Of a stretch of DNA of 64,000 nt, positions 49,900 through 59,264 are shown piece after piece; the first letter of the stretch is position 1; every line of letters starts with the position of its first letter. A program made the translations under genes and the position numbers. The notes beneath the pieces are model-generated. The model was not told where the DNA came from and did no database searches. It saw only the letters and a list, made by a program, of their open reading frames with translations. This DNA comes from UBA8199 sp964507045 (lineage in GTDB: Bacteria > Verrucomicrobiota > Verrucomicrobiia > Limisphaerales > UBA8199): the NCBI GenBank assembly GCA_964507045.1, contig CAZDOO010000003.1:56537-120536 (forward strand), in the 5' to 3' direction.

Positions 49900-52680
49900 A
49901 TGATCACAACAAATCCCTCCATCTGGTTTCGGCCAGCCAGCTGTCTGATTGCGTTGCTTACCAGCGGCGGTGTCCTGCTGGCGGTGACTGGCGCGCTCAA
50001 CCTCGAAACCGCCCAGCTCACGCTCGATTCCGGAGGCCGGGCCAGGCTCGCATTTGCCGACGGGACGCGCTGGCCGATGTCGACCGGGCCGATCTTCGCG
50101 CTCGAAGCCGGCGGCACCAATTACCCGGCGCAGTCCGTCAAACATACCGGCAACCACCTCCGGGTGCGTTTTGGCAACGGGGCACGCGCGGAATTCCAGA
50201 CCACGCGGGGCCGGGGTTTCGCAATCTTCCGGCTGGAGCGCCTGGAGACGCCCAAGCCCGTCACGCGACTTTGGCTGTTTCAACTCCCGGCGCCGGCTCG
50301 CGCGACGATGCACGGCACGGTCAACGGCGCAACCTGCGACGGCAATGTCGCCGCCGTCATGGCCGCCAAACCGAATGTTCATGCCATCAGCCAGCGAGCT
50401 GGCGGCGCGCGCGCGGATCGTTCCGGCTGCAGCCACGAGCTGACGCCGACCACGCCGGGCCGAGTCGGGGCGCAAGCCGCGCGATTCACCGCCCGGTGCG
50501 ACGCCACGGCGGGCGGCTGGAGCATGAGCGGACGGGACTATTCGTCGCCGCTGGACCTCACGGGCTGCCGCGCTTTGCGGGCCTGGGTGCACGGCGATGG
50601 CCGGGGCGAGGCCTTGAAGCTGCAGCTTTATGACGGCGTGGGCGGGTACCGGGACAACTATCTGACGATTGACTTTCAGGGCTGGCGCCAGGTGACACTG
50701 ACCAATTGCCCGATTGACACGCTCCGCTACGACCGCGTTTCCACCCTCAATCTCTATTACAACGGCCTGCCCGCTAGCACGTCAGTCACCTGCCTGGTGG
50801 ACCATGTCGAGGCGCTGATCGGGCGGGAGGGGAACACCCGAGCCGTGGTCCTTGAGGATTTTGAAGACCCCACCTCCGCGCTCTGGTCCTCGCTCGCAAT
50901 CAACCTGTGCGCGCAAACCGAACAGGCTCACGGCATCGAGCCGGCGGCATTCGGCGTGATCGCCTGCCGCGAGGCGGACTTCCTCGACACGGTCCAGCGT
51001 TTTGAAGCCGCCGCCGGCCTGCCGCATCCCCGGCCCGGCGGGGTGTGGAACAAGCAATCGCCGCGGGTGAAACGCTCCTACCTGTTTCTGACCAGCTTCC
51101 GCGAGGCGCAGTTCGAGCAAGGGCTGGCGCTGGCGCGCCGCGGGGGCTTCGACACGATCCTGCTGGGGCAGGAATCCTGGAGCCAGGGCACAGGACACTA
51201 CGAGATCAACCGCGCGCATTTCCCCGACGGACTGGACGGCCTCAAGCGAACCGTCGCCCGATTCAAAGACGCGGGCTTCCATGTGGGGTTGCATTTCCTG
51301 GGCGCCTCAATCTATCCGCCCGATCCGTATCTGACGCCCGTGCCGGACGCGCGCCTGGTCAAGGGCGCCGTCGCTACGCTGGCCGCCGATGTCAGCGCGA
51401 CTACCGACTTCCTGCCCGTCACCGCCGCGCCCGAGCAGTTCCCCGCCGAAGACGGCGGCTACAACGGGCGGGGCACAATCGTGCAGATTGGAGACGAGCT
51501 GATCCAATACACCGCCAAAGCCGCGCCGGAACCTTTGGGGTTCAGCGGCTGCCACCGCGGGCACCTGGGCACCCGGCCCGCCGCTCACTCCAGGGGCGAC
51601 ACTGTCCGGCACCTGGTCCGCGCCTACGGCTACCACATGTATGACCTGGACACCTCGCTGCTGGACGAAGTGGCAAGCCACTTTGCCCGCGTGGCGAAAA
51701 CCTGCGACATTGACATGATCTACTTCGACGGCTCGGAAAACCTGCAAGGCGATCATTGGTATTACAACGCCCGGCTCCACCAGGGCTTCTACGACAAGCT
51801 GGCCAACAAAGATATGCTGCTCCAGGCCAGCAGCTTCAGCCATTACTCGTGGCACCTGCTGGCGCGCAGCGCCTCCGCCGACGGCCACGGCGACCTCAAG
51901 GGCTATCTGGACCAGCGCTCCGGCCAGTTCACCGGGCTGGCGCGCGACTGGATGCCATTGGACATCGGCTGGTATTACGGCTATGACCCGACGGCCACGC
52001 CCGACATGTTCGAATACGTGCTGGCCGCCACCATTGGCTACAACTCCTCAATGTCGTTCCAGGTCTCGTGCGATGCGGCGGCGGCGCATCCGTTCACCGG
52101 CGAGATTCTCGACCTGATTGCCCGCTATGAACGATTGCGCCTTTCGGGCCGGGTGCCGGACGCCGTCAAAGCCCGGCTGCGAATTGATCCCGCCCTGACC
52201 GCCATCAAGCCGGGCGACTCCCAACCCGAACTGCTCGAGAAACGCCGCGAGTATCGGCTGCTGGAACAGAATGGACAGTTCTTCTTCCAGCGCGTGGCCT
52301 ACGAACCCTGGCACGAAATCAAACTGGCGGATACCAACACCGCCACCTGGCAGGTTCGCGTCAAGGAAACCCCAGCTCGGGTTGGCGTGCAGATTCATGC
52401 GCCCAAGGGGATGGAGCTTGTTGATCCCTGGGTTGAGATCGAAGAGCACCGCTGGACTTGGCAAGGCAAGCTGACCGCAGGCCAGTTCCTGTTCTTCCGG
52501 CCGGGCGAGCGCATTACGCGCTACGGACCGGCGCTCAAACAACCTGAGACCGCTGACGACGCGCCAACCATCAGCCTCGCGCCCGGCGAGCATTCGGCAC
52601 GATTCGGCGCACGCGAACCTTGGCCGGGTCAGGTGCGGGTTCGCATCGTGCTGGAATTGCCGGAACGTATCGAGTTCTGA
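49900..52680 (+). CDS. Large secreted TIM-barrel protein, putative glycoside hydrolase
   Basis: This 926-residue protein has an N-terminal export segment (about 11-29, ASCLIALLTSGGVLLAV). Residues 30-300 are beta-sandwich and include a CIA30/CBM-like part (SSPLDLTGCRALRAWVHGDG). A barrel-like region (about 385-720) contains SYLFLTSFREAQFEQGLALA, GFHVGLHFLGASIYPPDPYL, ICDIDMIYFDGSE-type strand (DIDMIYFDGSENLQGDHWYY) and PLDIGWYYGYDPTATPDMFE. A final beta domain follows. The Asp in YFDGSE resembles the nucleophile of GH36/GH31-type barrels, but I cannot assign a family. It converges with the carbohydrate operon (84 bases between stops) and probably supplies it with sugar. Confidence 0.7.
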   Translation: MITTNPSIWFRPASCLIALLTSGGVLLAVTGALNLETAQLTLDSGGRARLAFADGTRWPMSTGPIFALEAGGTNYPAQSVKHTGNHLRVRFGNGARAEFQTTRGRGFAIFRLERLETPKPVTRLWLFQLPAPARATMHGTVNGATCDGNVAAVMAAKPNVHAISQRAGGARADRSGCSHELTPTTPGRVGAQAARFTARCDATAGGWSMSGRDYSSPLDLTGCRALRAWVHGDGRGEALKLQLYDGVGGYRDNYLTIDFQGWRQVTLTNCPIDTLRYDRVSTLNLYYNGLPASTSVTCLVDHVEALIGREGNTRAVVLEDFEDPTSALWSSLAINLCAQTEQAHGIEPAAFGVIACREADFLDTVQRFEAAAGLPHPRPGGVWNKQSPRVKRSYLFLTSFREAQFEQGLALARRGGFDTILLGQESWSQGTGHYEINRAHFPDGLDGLKRTVARFKDAGFHVGLHFLGASIYPPDPYLTPVPDARLVKGAVATLAADVSATTDFLPVTAAPEQFPAEDGGYNGRGTIVQIGDELIQYTAKAAPEPLGFSGCHRGHLGTRPAAHSRGDTVRHLVRAYGYHMYDLDTSLLDEVASHFARVAKTCDIDMIYFDGSENLQGDHWYYNARLHQGFYDKLANKDMLLQASSFSHYSWHLLARSASADGHGDLKGYLDQRSGQFTGLARDWMPLDIGWYYGYDPTATPDMFEYVLAATIGYNSSMSFQVSCDAAAAHPFTGEILDLIARYERLRLSGRVPDAVKARLRIDPALTAIKPGDSQPELLEKRREYRLLEQNGQFFFQRVAYEPWHEIKLADTNTATWQVRVKETPARVGVQIHAPKGMELVDPWVEIEEHRWTWQGKLTAGQFLFFRPGERITRYGPALKQPETADDAPTISLAPGEHSARFGAREPWPGQVRVRIVLELPERIEF

Positions 52681-52763
52681 GCCCCAAAACGCCGCTCTCC
52701 TCCGCCGGAGCCGTGCGGAAGGGATGACAAAGATGGGGCACCCAATCCCGCGGGTGAAGGGCA

Positions 52764-53939
52764 TTACTTGCCCGCGCGCTGGAAATAGTCCGCGGCGTCC
52801 GCCGGCCGGATGTCGGTGAGCTTGCCGGTATAATGCCGCAGATCACGCGCCTGGAAAGGATGCGCGGCCATAGCTTCCTCATTGAGATCAATGCCCAGGC
52901 CGGGAGCATCGGGTATTCGCAGCCGACCATCCTGGAAGATAACCTTCTCCGTGCTGATCTGCCCGCGATGCGACACATCAGCGCTCATGGTCTCAAGGAC
53001 AGTGAAGTTGGGCACGCAAGCGGCAAGCTGGAGATTGGCGGCATTGGCCACCGGACCGCTCGGGTTGTGCGGGCAGATGGCGATATGATTGGCCTCGGCC
53101 TGCGCGGCAATCTTCTTCACTTCCAGGATGCCGCCGACGTGGCTGACATCGGGCTGCGCGAAGTCGGCGCAGCTCAGCGCGAAGAAGCGCTGGTAATCCC
53201 AGCGGCTGTAGAGCCGCTCTCCGGCGGCGATGGGCACCCGCGCGCGGCGTTTGACCTCCGCCAGTGCTTCCAGATTGTCCGGCGGAACAGGTTCCTCGAA
53301 CCAGTGTATGTCGAAAGGTTCCAGCGCCCGGGCAATGCGCACGGCGGTCGCCACGTTGAAGCGCCCGTGGCCTTCAATGAGAATATCCACCTCCGGCCCC
53401 ACCGCCCCGACTACGGCCTCAATGCAACTCAAGGCGTCGCGCAGACCGCGCTTGTCTATCTCCAGGTAGGCTGAGCCGAACGGATCCCACTTCAATCCCC
53501 GGAAGCCGGCGGCTACCGCCAGGCGCGCCTTCTCCGCAAACTCAGCGGGCGTCCTGGCCGGGGCGAACCACCCGTTGGCATAGCACGGAACAGACTCGCG
53601 CACCTTGCCGCCAAGCAACTGATACACCGGCATGCCGAGAGCCTTGCCCTTGATGTCCCAGAGGGCCATCTCGACACCGGACAGCGCGCTCATGAGGACT
53701 GGACCGCCGCGCCAGTAGGCGTCGCGATAGGTCTGATGCCAGATGGCCTCGATGTTGTGCGGATCCAGGCCCACGAGCGTGCGCTCCAGTTCCTTCACCG
53801 CCTGGGCGACGGTCTGCTCGCGATATTCCAGGGTGGCCTCACCAACGCCGTGCAAGCCGTCGTCGGTTAGCACTTTGACGAACACCCAGTTGGTCCGGTA
53901 GGCGTGGCAGAGAAAGGTCTTGATGCCGGTGATCTTCAT
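52764..53939 (-). CDS. Enolase-superfamily sugar-acid dehydratase (DgoD-like)
   Basis: The 391-residue protein (start at ATG 53939) has an N-terminal capping domain and a barrel with the mandelate-racemase group metal ligands: LIEGHGRFN, WFEEPVPPDN and AAGERLYSRW. CPHNPSGP (about 300) supplies the catalytic His, with PDVSHVGG before it giving the Asp partner. The 50s loop and the GERLYSRW segment are closest to galactonate/gluconate dehydratases; cycloisomerases of anhydrosugar acids in the same superfamily are an alternative. It is the last gene of the six-gene operon and would process the acid made by the SDR enzyme. Confidence 0.82.
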   Translation of the reverse strand: MKITGIKTFLCHAYRTNWVFVKVLTDDGLHGVGEATLEYREQTVAQAVKELERTLVGLDPHNIEAIWHQTYRDAYWRGGPVLMSALSGVEMALWDIKGKALGMPVYQLLGGKVRESVPCYANGWFAPARTPAEFAEKARLAVAAGFRGLKWDPFGSAYLEIDKRGLRDALSCIEAVVGAVGPEVDILIEGHGRFNVATAVRIARALEPFDIHWFEEPVPPDNLEALAEVKRRARVPIAAGERLYSRWDYQRFFALSCADFAQPDVSHVGGILEVKKIAAQAEANHIAICPHNPSGPVANAANLQLAACVPNFTVLETMSADVSHRGQISTEKVIFQDGRLRIPDAPGLGIDLNEEAMAAHPFQARDLRHYTGKLTDIRPADAADYFQRAGK

Positions 53940-53964
53940 AATAAAAGGTTTGCAGTGGAAAGCG

Positions 53965-54855
53965 TCAACAAGGGGAGGCTGGCGGAACCGTGGCGTCACC
54001 GCCCAAATGATACTCGATACTCCAGCTTGCTTCGGCGCCCTGGTTCAACACGCGCTCGAAGTAGGGTTCAAAGGAGGTAGTCCGGTCGTTGCCCCAGATG
54101 GGCAGGAAGGCCGGCGCAAAATCGGTCGCCACCGTCAACTGGCCGAGCCGGGGATGTTGCTGCGTTGCCCGCATCACCTGGCCTGGCTGGCGCAGGTCGA
54201 GTGCCTGGTAGCAGCCGCGCCGCCAATCGTGCGCAGGCTTGCGCGCCACATATCCTTCCGCATCCAGAAAATAACCCGGGCTGTCAGCCGGCAGGCCAAC
54301 CGGGAAGGAAAAGCGGCACAAGACGTTGTTGGAAGGGACCGGAAAGAACGGATGCGCAAACCACCGCACCGGCAACGGGGCGCTCCCCAGGCTGCGAATC
54401 CCGGTGCGGGATCGAATCACGCGGCCTTGGAGGCTCACCGTGCGCTCCAGGCGATAAGCCCAATCCCGGAAGGTGTGCTCTGTTCGCATGGCAATGCTAT
54501 CCGGGGAGCAGCTTATTTCCCATTTCACGAACTCGATCACCTCAGGATTGTAGCGCACATCGAACGGCTCGCGCGGGCTGGTCCGGCGCACGAGCCCCAC
54601 GCCGATGCAGCCCACTACCCCGCCTACCGGCGCAGCCTCGGCTCCCAAGGCCCGTTGAAACATGTCCGGAGCACCTTGCCCGTCAAAGGTGTTAGGCGCC
54701 AGGGGATATGCCGGACCGGCAAACAACTCTCCGTGGCGCGCGTCCAGCACCTGCCAGATGTAGCCCCCGGTGCAGTAACGTGAACCCAGGCGCGTCACAT
54801 CGGCCACCGGATCGAGAATCAGGACGGTAAGCTCGGGATTGCTTAGGGCGTACAT
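53965..54855 (-). CDS. Galactose-mutarotase-like protein
   Basis: This 296-residue soluble protein (start at 54855) is all beta in pattern, with RLGSRYCTGGYIWQVLDARH, PDMFQRALGAEAAPVGG, EHTFRDWAYRLERTVSLQGR and a late GNDRTTSFEPYFERVLNQGA. This is the beta-supersandwich layout of aldose epimerase-like proteins, but the His/Glu pair of true mutarotases is not clear. It lacks a signal peptide. It lies 17 bases after the agarase-like gene and 25 before the dehydratase gene. A role in handling the sugar released by the operon enzymes is inferred. Confidence 0.65.
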   Translation of the reverse strand: MYALSNPELTVLILDPVADVTRLGSRYCTGGYIWQVLDARHGELFAGPAYPLAPNTFDGQGAPDMFQRALGAEAAPVGGVVGCIGVGLVRRTSPREPFDVRYNPEVIEFVKWEISCSPDSIAMRTEHTFRDWAYRLERTVSLQGRVIRSRTGIRSLGSAPLPVRWFAHPFFPVPSNNVLCRFSFPVGLPADSPGYFLDAEGYVARKPAHDWRRGCYQALDLRQPGQVMRATQQHPRLGQLTVATDFAPAFLPIWGNDRTTSFEPYFERVLNQGAEASWSIEYHLGGDATVPPASPC

Positions 54856-54872
54856 GGCTGAGTGCCCGCCGA

Positions 54873-57056
54873 TCAGGGCTGGGGAAATGCCCGGGCGCGA
54901 GCCTGGTAGAGAATGCCGCCGATCTGGCGGCACGCGGCGACGGTCTCGGGGTATGGAGTGTCGCAAATATCCAGCAGGCCCGTCAGATAGTTCTCCCCAT
55001 CAAACCGCCCGGTCGCTGGCTGGTCGTAGAATTGGAACCAATGAGCGCCGATAACCGCCGGGTTCTCGAGGGCGCTCTTGACGTAGGTTACATAAGCCCG
55101 GCCCCGATCCGCATGGTTAGCCACCAGCACCAGCCCGGCGGGCTGCATGGGCGCGTCCACCGGCGCAAAATGGAATTCACCGATAAGAATAGGACGATCC
55201 AGCCCTTCCGGCAGCCTGAGATCGGAGACTTCAGGCGCGTAACGGTTGATGCTGACGATGTCGCAGTACTGCGCCGCAATCCGCATGACCAGGGCGTTGC
55301 CGGACCCCGCAAAGCGGCATCCCAGGTAGAGGTGGTTTGGAGCGGCGGCTTTGATGGCCTCGCGGCAGCCCTGGAAATAGGCCGCCAGGTATTGCTCGCT
55401 GAAAGCCTCCAGATCGGCACGAACCGCCGGTCGCATTCTATCCGGAGCAGGGACATTCGTCCGCAGCGTCTCCCAGCCTGTAAACGCGGTTCCCCAGGCG
55501 GCATTGAGCTTCAGCACTTCCGTGTATTTCTTCTTCAAGCCCGCCACCATCGCTTCCCGGGCCGGCTGCTCCGGCGGCGAGCGCAGCGCCGCCTCCCCCA
55601 GGTAACAGGTGTCTTCCCAGTGCAGCTCATTATCCACGAAGAAGCCCAGGCACCAGGGATCATCAAGCGCCTCTTTCAACTCCCTTTGCAGCGTTCGGTC
55701 AATAAGCTGACGCCAGCCCGGATCAAATGGGTCCGGCAGCTTCCCCCAGTTGCCCTCGGAACCCTGGAGGCGGAACTCCGACTTGCCGAGCGGCGCCGAG
55801 TAAACGATGGCGGTGTAAGGCGTCTGCCGTTTGGAATAGATGGCGGGGTCGGACGAGTTGGCGATGGTATTCAAACCCCAACTGGCCAGCCGCCGCTGGG
55901 CCTGGGCGGCATACTGGGATGGCCAATCCTTTCCATACTTGCGGAAGAGATTGGCTTCGAGGAAGTCATAAACCGGGTGGTTATCCTTGCCGACATAATA
56001 ACGTCGTGTGGATTGCGGCTCCCGGTCATAAAATGCCCCCAGCGGCGAGGCGGGATCCGGCAGGCGAAAGTAGTTCTCGCGGTCCAGCAGTGGGGTGCCG
56101 TGATAGACAGACCCGACCCGGACGCGCGTGCCGACCCGCACGACGCCGTGAGACCAGAACAACCCGCCCTCCGGGTCCACCATCCACCAGGCCCCGTTTA
56201 GTTTCTCGACCCGGAAATAGCCCGTGGCAGCGAGCTTTGGCCCGCCAGCCCACCCGCCGTAACGGTCCCAGTCGGCCGGCCGCGCATGCGCAGCCAGGTC
56301 GGCCTCCTCACTCCTGCGTCTTTCGCTAAACTCCGCCGCCGCATGAATCTTGTCCGGCCAATCGCGATGCGCATACTGGCCAAACTCATCCACCAGCGGG
56401 AACACGCGATCGGCCGGCCAGTCCCGGAACGGCGCAGGCGCACCACGGGCAATCACCGGACCGATGGCGAAGGCGTATTCCGCATCCGGGTCGGGCGTGA
56501 AGATCGAGATGGCCGTGACATTGGCTCCATTGACGCTCCCGCGGCGCACAAAGTCAGTCGGCTGTCCCACCATGGAAATGAACCTGTCTTCAGCCCCAAA
56601 GGACCTCTTGTCGCTCAACGGCACCACCAGCCACACAGGCTCCGGGCTCGGAGAAACCTGGACCTGGTGGATGCCCTTGCGCGTTTGCACTGTCGGCAGG
56701 CTCTCGGTTGCCTCATCGTCCACCCGCAATATCAGCCGCAGGTTGTGGGTCCCCCGGTTGCACACCGGCACGGCGATTTCCGAAAAAGCCTCCAAGTTCC
56801 GGCCTTCCGGCGCGGGCTTCACCTTGAGGCCAACGCGGCCGGATTCCTTGCGGGTCTTGACCTCCAGCCAGCCGTTCGTGCCCGGAGCTGCCGAGGCTCC
56901 CTGCAGTTGCACATTGGTGGCCGGCCACTCTTTCCACTCCGCCACGGCTCGCTCCGCTGGCGCGGCCACAGCGGCCGTGCCGCTTAGCAGCCCCAATGAG
57001 AACCACACCAGTCCTGCGAGCAGCGCACGCAGCAGGAAATGGCAGCGCGTGTGCAT
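54873..57056 (-). CDS. Secreted clan GH-A glycoside hydrolase, GH50/agarase-like
   Basis: The 727-residue protein has a signal peptide (about 1-32) and an N-terminal beta domain (35-240). The catalytic part opens with GYFRVEKLNGAWWMVDPEGG and GVVRVGTRV, then LASWGLNTIANSSDP, GFFVDNELHWED (likely acid/base Glu), IVSINRYAPE and ILIGEFHF (likely nucleophile Glu). The opening segment and the NEL motif are those I associate with GH50 beta-agarases and their soil relatives. The substrate is therefore a beta-galactan-type polymer by family, but not proven. It lies two bases after the DUF6259 gene, in one operon. Confidence 0.72.
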   Translation of the reverse strand: MHTRCHFLLRALLAGLVWFSLGLLSGTAAVAAPAERAVAEWKEWPATNVQLQGASAAPGTNGWLEVKTRKESGRVGLKVKPAPEGRNLEAFSEIAVPVCNRGTHNLRLILRVDDEATESLPTVQTRKGIHQVQVSPSPEPVWLVVPLSDKRSFGAEDRFISMVGQPTDFVRRGSVNGANVTAISIFTPDPDAEYAFAIGPVIARGAPAPFRDWPADRVFPLVDEFGQYAHRDWPDKIHAAAEFSERRRSEEADLAAHARPADWDRYGGWAGGPKLAATGYFRVEKLNGAWWMVDPEGGLFWSHGVVRVGTRVRVGSVYHGTPLLDRENYFRLPDPASPLGAFYDREPQSTRRYYVGKDNHPVYDFLEANLFRKYGKDWPSQYAAQAQRRLASWGLNTIANSSDPAIYSKRQTPYTAIVYSAPLGKSEFRLQGSEGNWGKLPDPFDPGWRQLIDRTLQRELKEALDDPWCLGFFVDNELHWEDTCYLGEAALRSPPEQPAREAMVAGLKKKYTEVLKLNAAWGTAFTGWETLRTNVPAPDRMRPAVRADLEAFSEQYLAAYFQGCREAIKAAAPNHLYLGCRFAGSGNALVMRIAAQYCDIVSINRYAPEVSDLRLPEGLDRPILIGEFHFAPVDAPMQPAGLVLVANHADRGRAYVTYVKSALENPAVIGAHWFQFYDQPATGRFDGENYLTGLLDICDTPYPETVAACRQIGGILYQARARAFPQP

Positions 57057-57058
57057 CT

Positions 57059-59221
57059 TTACCTCTCGTAAACCAACACGGCCACCGACTGCGCGGGCAG
57101 ATTATCCCCCGGCTGGAAGCTGCCGTTCACCGTGGCGCCTTCGACAAACCGCAGCGGCTGGCTGAGCTTGGGGGTGAAGGCCTTTGCGCGCGACGAATGG
57201 TTGTAGGCAACGATCGCCGCCCGCTTGCCCGCCGTGTAGCCTTTGGCCAATACCCCGGAAGCGGGCGGCAGGCAGATCTCGTCATCCACAAACCGGCCCG
57301 TCATCAGCAGGTCCGGCCAGCGATTGCGCAAGGCAATCAGCTTGGCCATGTAGGCGCCATACTTCGGCGCCTGGCGCAGGTCGCCCCGGCAGCGCCAGAT
57401 CTCGACATCGAACCGCCAGCCGTAGAGGAACCCCCAGTTCATCCGCTTCTCGTGGTCGCGCTCGTCCCGGATGCCGCGCGTGCTGCACAGGATCTCCGGG
57501 AAGGTGTAGCCGAACACTTCCGGCGCCGCCTCGGGAGTCTGCGCGGCGCCAAAGTCGGCCACATGCACAAAGTCCACGTGCCGGTCGAGGCAGTCGCTCA
57601 CCTTTTCCGTGCCAAAGGCGCGGTCGCCGTGCCCTTCAATCAGCGCCTTGCGCATCGCCGCCATGTTCCCATCCTTGCCCGGCCCCTGCGCCAGGGCCGG
57701 CCCCGCGTGCGGATGCGACGGGTCAAAGCACAGGTAAGGCAGCCGGCCGCCCATCTGGTCGAAGAACAGGCAGTCGGGTCCGAACGACGCCATGTACTCC
57801 CCGATCTGGATCAGCTTCTGGCGCCATTCCGGCGTGGCCTGGCACGCCGCGACAAAGTCCCGGGCGCCAAACTCGCGCAGGTAGGTGCCGTCTCCCGCAA
57901 ACTTGTAGGCTTCGCGATACTCGCTCCCCTGCGCGGTCTTGACGCAGATGCGCGCGCCGGTGGTCTTGTAATAATCGGAAGCAGTGTCAATCAGGTGGCC
58001 GTTGGCATACAAAATCACCCGCCCGCCCCGGCGATGAATCTCCGCGATCGCCTCCCGCAATCCCGCCGCCCCGCCCAGGTCGTCGGCGGCCTCGTAGTTC
58101 GGATAATCATTGTCCATGCCGGCCTTGAACCACCCAAAGACCATCAGCGTGGTGATCCCGTAGGGCCGGCCGCCCTCAAACACATCCACCAGATCCTTGT
58201 ACCGCAGGAACACTTCGCCATATTGGTGCTTCATGATGATGCGTTGCCAGCCGTGCATCTGATTCACCCATTCGGGCCGCGGCGTCTGGCTCCACCAGCT
58301 CGAATCCGCCCACTTCCGGTAGGCGCGCGCGTCGGCGTGCCAGTCCTCGTGATGCAGGCGCAGGACCGAACGCGGCGCGGTCCAGGTTCCCCGGGCCAGG
58401 AACGGGTAGCGAACAAACCCCGCGAACAGTCGTCCCGTGCTGGTTTCCCGGGCAAGGTTCAAGCCTGTGGTCTGGAAGGTCGGGTCCTCCGAAAGCAGCC
58501 CCAGCCCCTTGCCCCCGCCGTAGAGGCCAAACCAGTCCATGGTCATGGTGCCGCCCGGGTAATGGGAGCAGGCCAAAACACGCCTCTGGTCGGGCGCCAT
58601 GTAGAGAGTGTGCTGCTCTTCCACATAGGCTGCCGGGTTCTTGATGCGGCGGCCAAGCCCGTGCGGCAGAATGAGCGTGTCGCTTTCCTGGTCCGGCCCC
58701 AGGCTGCGGAATGGCCCCACCCACGGAAACCAGAACTCCTCAATCACCATGTCGGATTGATTGTTCAACTGCGCCTCGCAGACGACCTCTTCGCCTTCGA
58801 GCGTGAAGCGCAGCTCGATCTGCGCTTTGTGTTCCGCGCCGGCATGACGGAGCGTGGCATAGCGCGCCACCAACGCCTTGCCTTCCCGGGTCACGCGCGC
58901 GGATTGCGCTTCCGGCGCAATGCCCCACTCGCGGCGCTGGCCCACCCCGACCATAATATCAAACAACCCGCGATCCCCGGCGAGGGTTGGCGCTTGGCCG
59001 GCGAACCCCAGCTCGTACTTCCGCCCGTCGGCTGAGAGCGAGAAGTAGATGCGCTCGTTGGCAATGCGTTCCAGGCCGCCGCCCGGGGCCGGGGCAACGG
59101 GCTGCTCCGCGCCGAACAGCCCGCTTGCGCAGACCATCAAAGCGGCGGTGAGACTTGTCGCCGGCCTGCGGGCCGGGCGACCCATTAAGCGCGAGGCTTG
59201 TGACACGTAATCATTTTTCAT
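57059..59221 (-). CDS. Exported DUF6259-type TIM-barrel enzyme
   Basis: The 720-residue protein starts at 59221 (MKNDYVSQASRLMGRPARR) with an Arg-rich N terminus and a hydrophobic segment ending at SGLFGA (about residue 38). A beta-supersandwich (about 45-330) precedes a barrel with TLMVFGWFKAGMDNDYPNYE, GRVILYANGHLIDTASDYY, and CLFFDQMGGRLPYLCFD. I recall this as DUF6259, a family seen in Verrucomicrobia and Planctomycetes and related in layout to GH36-type alpha-galactosidases; FFDQMGG would place the key Asp. A short beta domain (INGSF-type) ends it. The family has no assigned activity as far as I know. Confidence 0.75.
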   Translation of the reverse strand: MKNDYVSQASRLMGRPARRPATSLTAALMVCASGLFGAEQPVAPAPGGGLERIANERIYFSLSADGRKYELGFAGQAPTLAGDRGLFDIMVGVGQRREWGIAPEAQSARVTREGKALVARYATLRHAGAEHKAQIELRFTLEGEEVVCEAQLNNQSDMVIEEFWFPWVGPFRSLGPDQESDTLILPHGLGRRIKNPAAYVEEQHTLYMAPDQRRVLACSHYPGGTMTMDWFGLYGGGKGLGLLSEDPTFQTTGLNLARETSTGRLFAGFVRYPFLARGTWTAPRSVLRLHHEDWHADARAYRKWADSSWWSQTPRPEWVNQMHGWQRIIMKHQYGEVFLRYKDLVDVFEGGRPYGITTLMVFGWFKAGMDNDYPNYEAADDLGGAAGLREAIAEIHRRGGRVILYANGHLIDTASDYYKTTGARICVKTAQGSEYREAYKFAGDGTYLREFGARDFVAACQATPEWRQKLIQIGEYMASFGPDCLFFDQMGGRLPYLCFDPSHPHAGPALAQGPGKDGNMAAMRKALIEGHGDRAFGTEKVSDCLDRHVDFVHVADFGAAQTPEAAPEVFGYTFPEILCSTRGIRDERDHEKRMNWGFLYGWRFDVEIWRCRGDLRQAPKYGAYMAKLIALRNRWPDLLMTGRFVDDEICLPPASGVLAKGYTAGKRAAIVAYNHSSRAKAFTPKLSQPLRFVEGATVNGSFQPGDNLPAQSVAVLVYER

Positions 59222-59264
59222 AGGCAATCGAGTTGTTTGGAGGACACTGTGCAATGCATGATAA

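Noticed and set aside
56996..59035. Open frame of about 680 codons on the plus strand opposite the DUF6259 gene
   Set aside because: It is a shadow of the minus-strand gene, whose protein has coherent strands and motifs.
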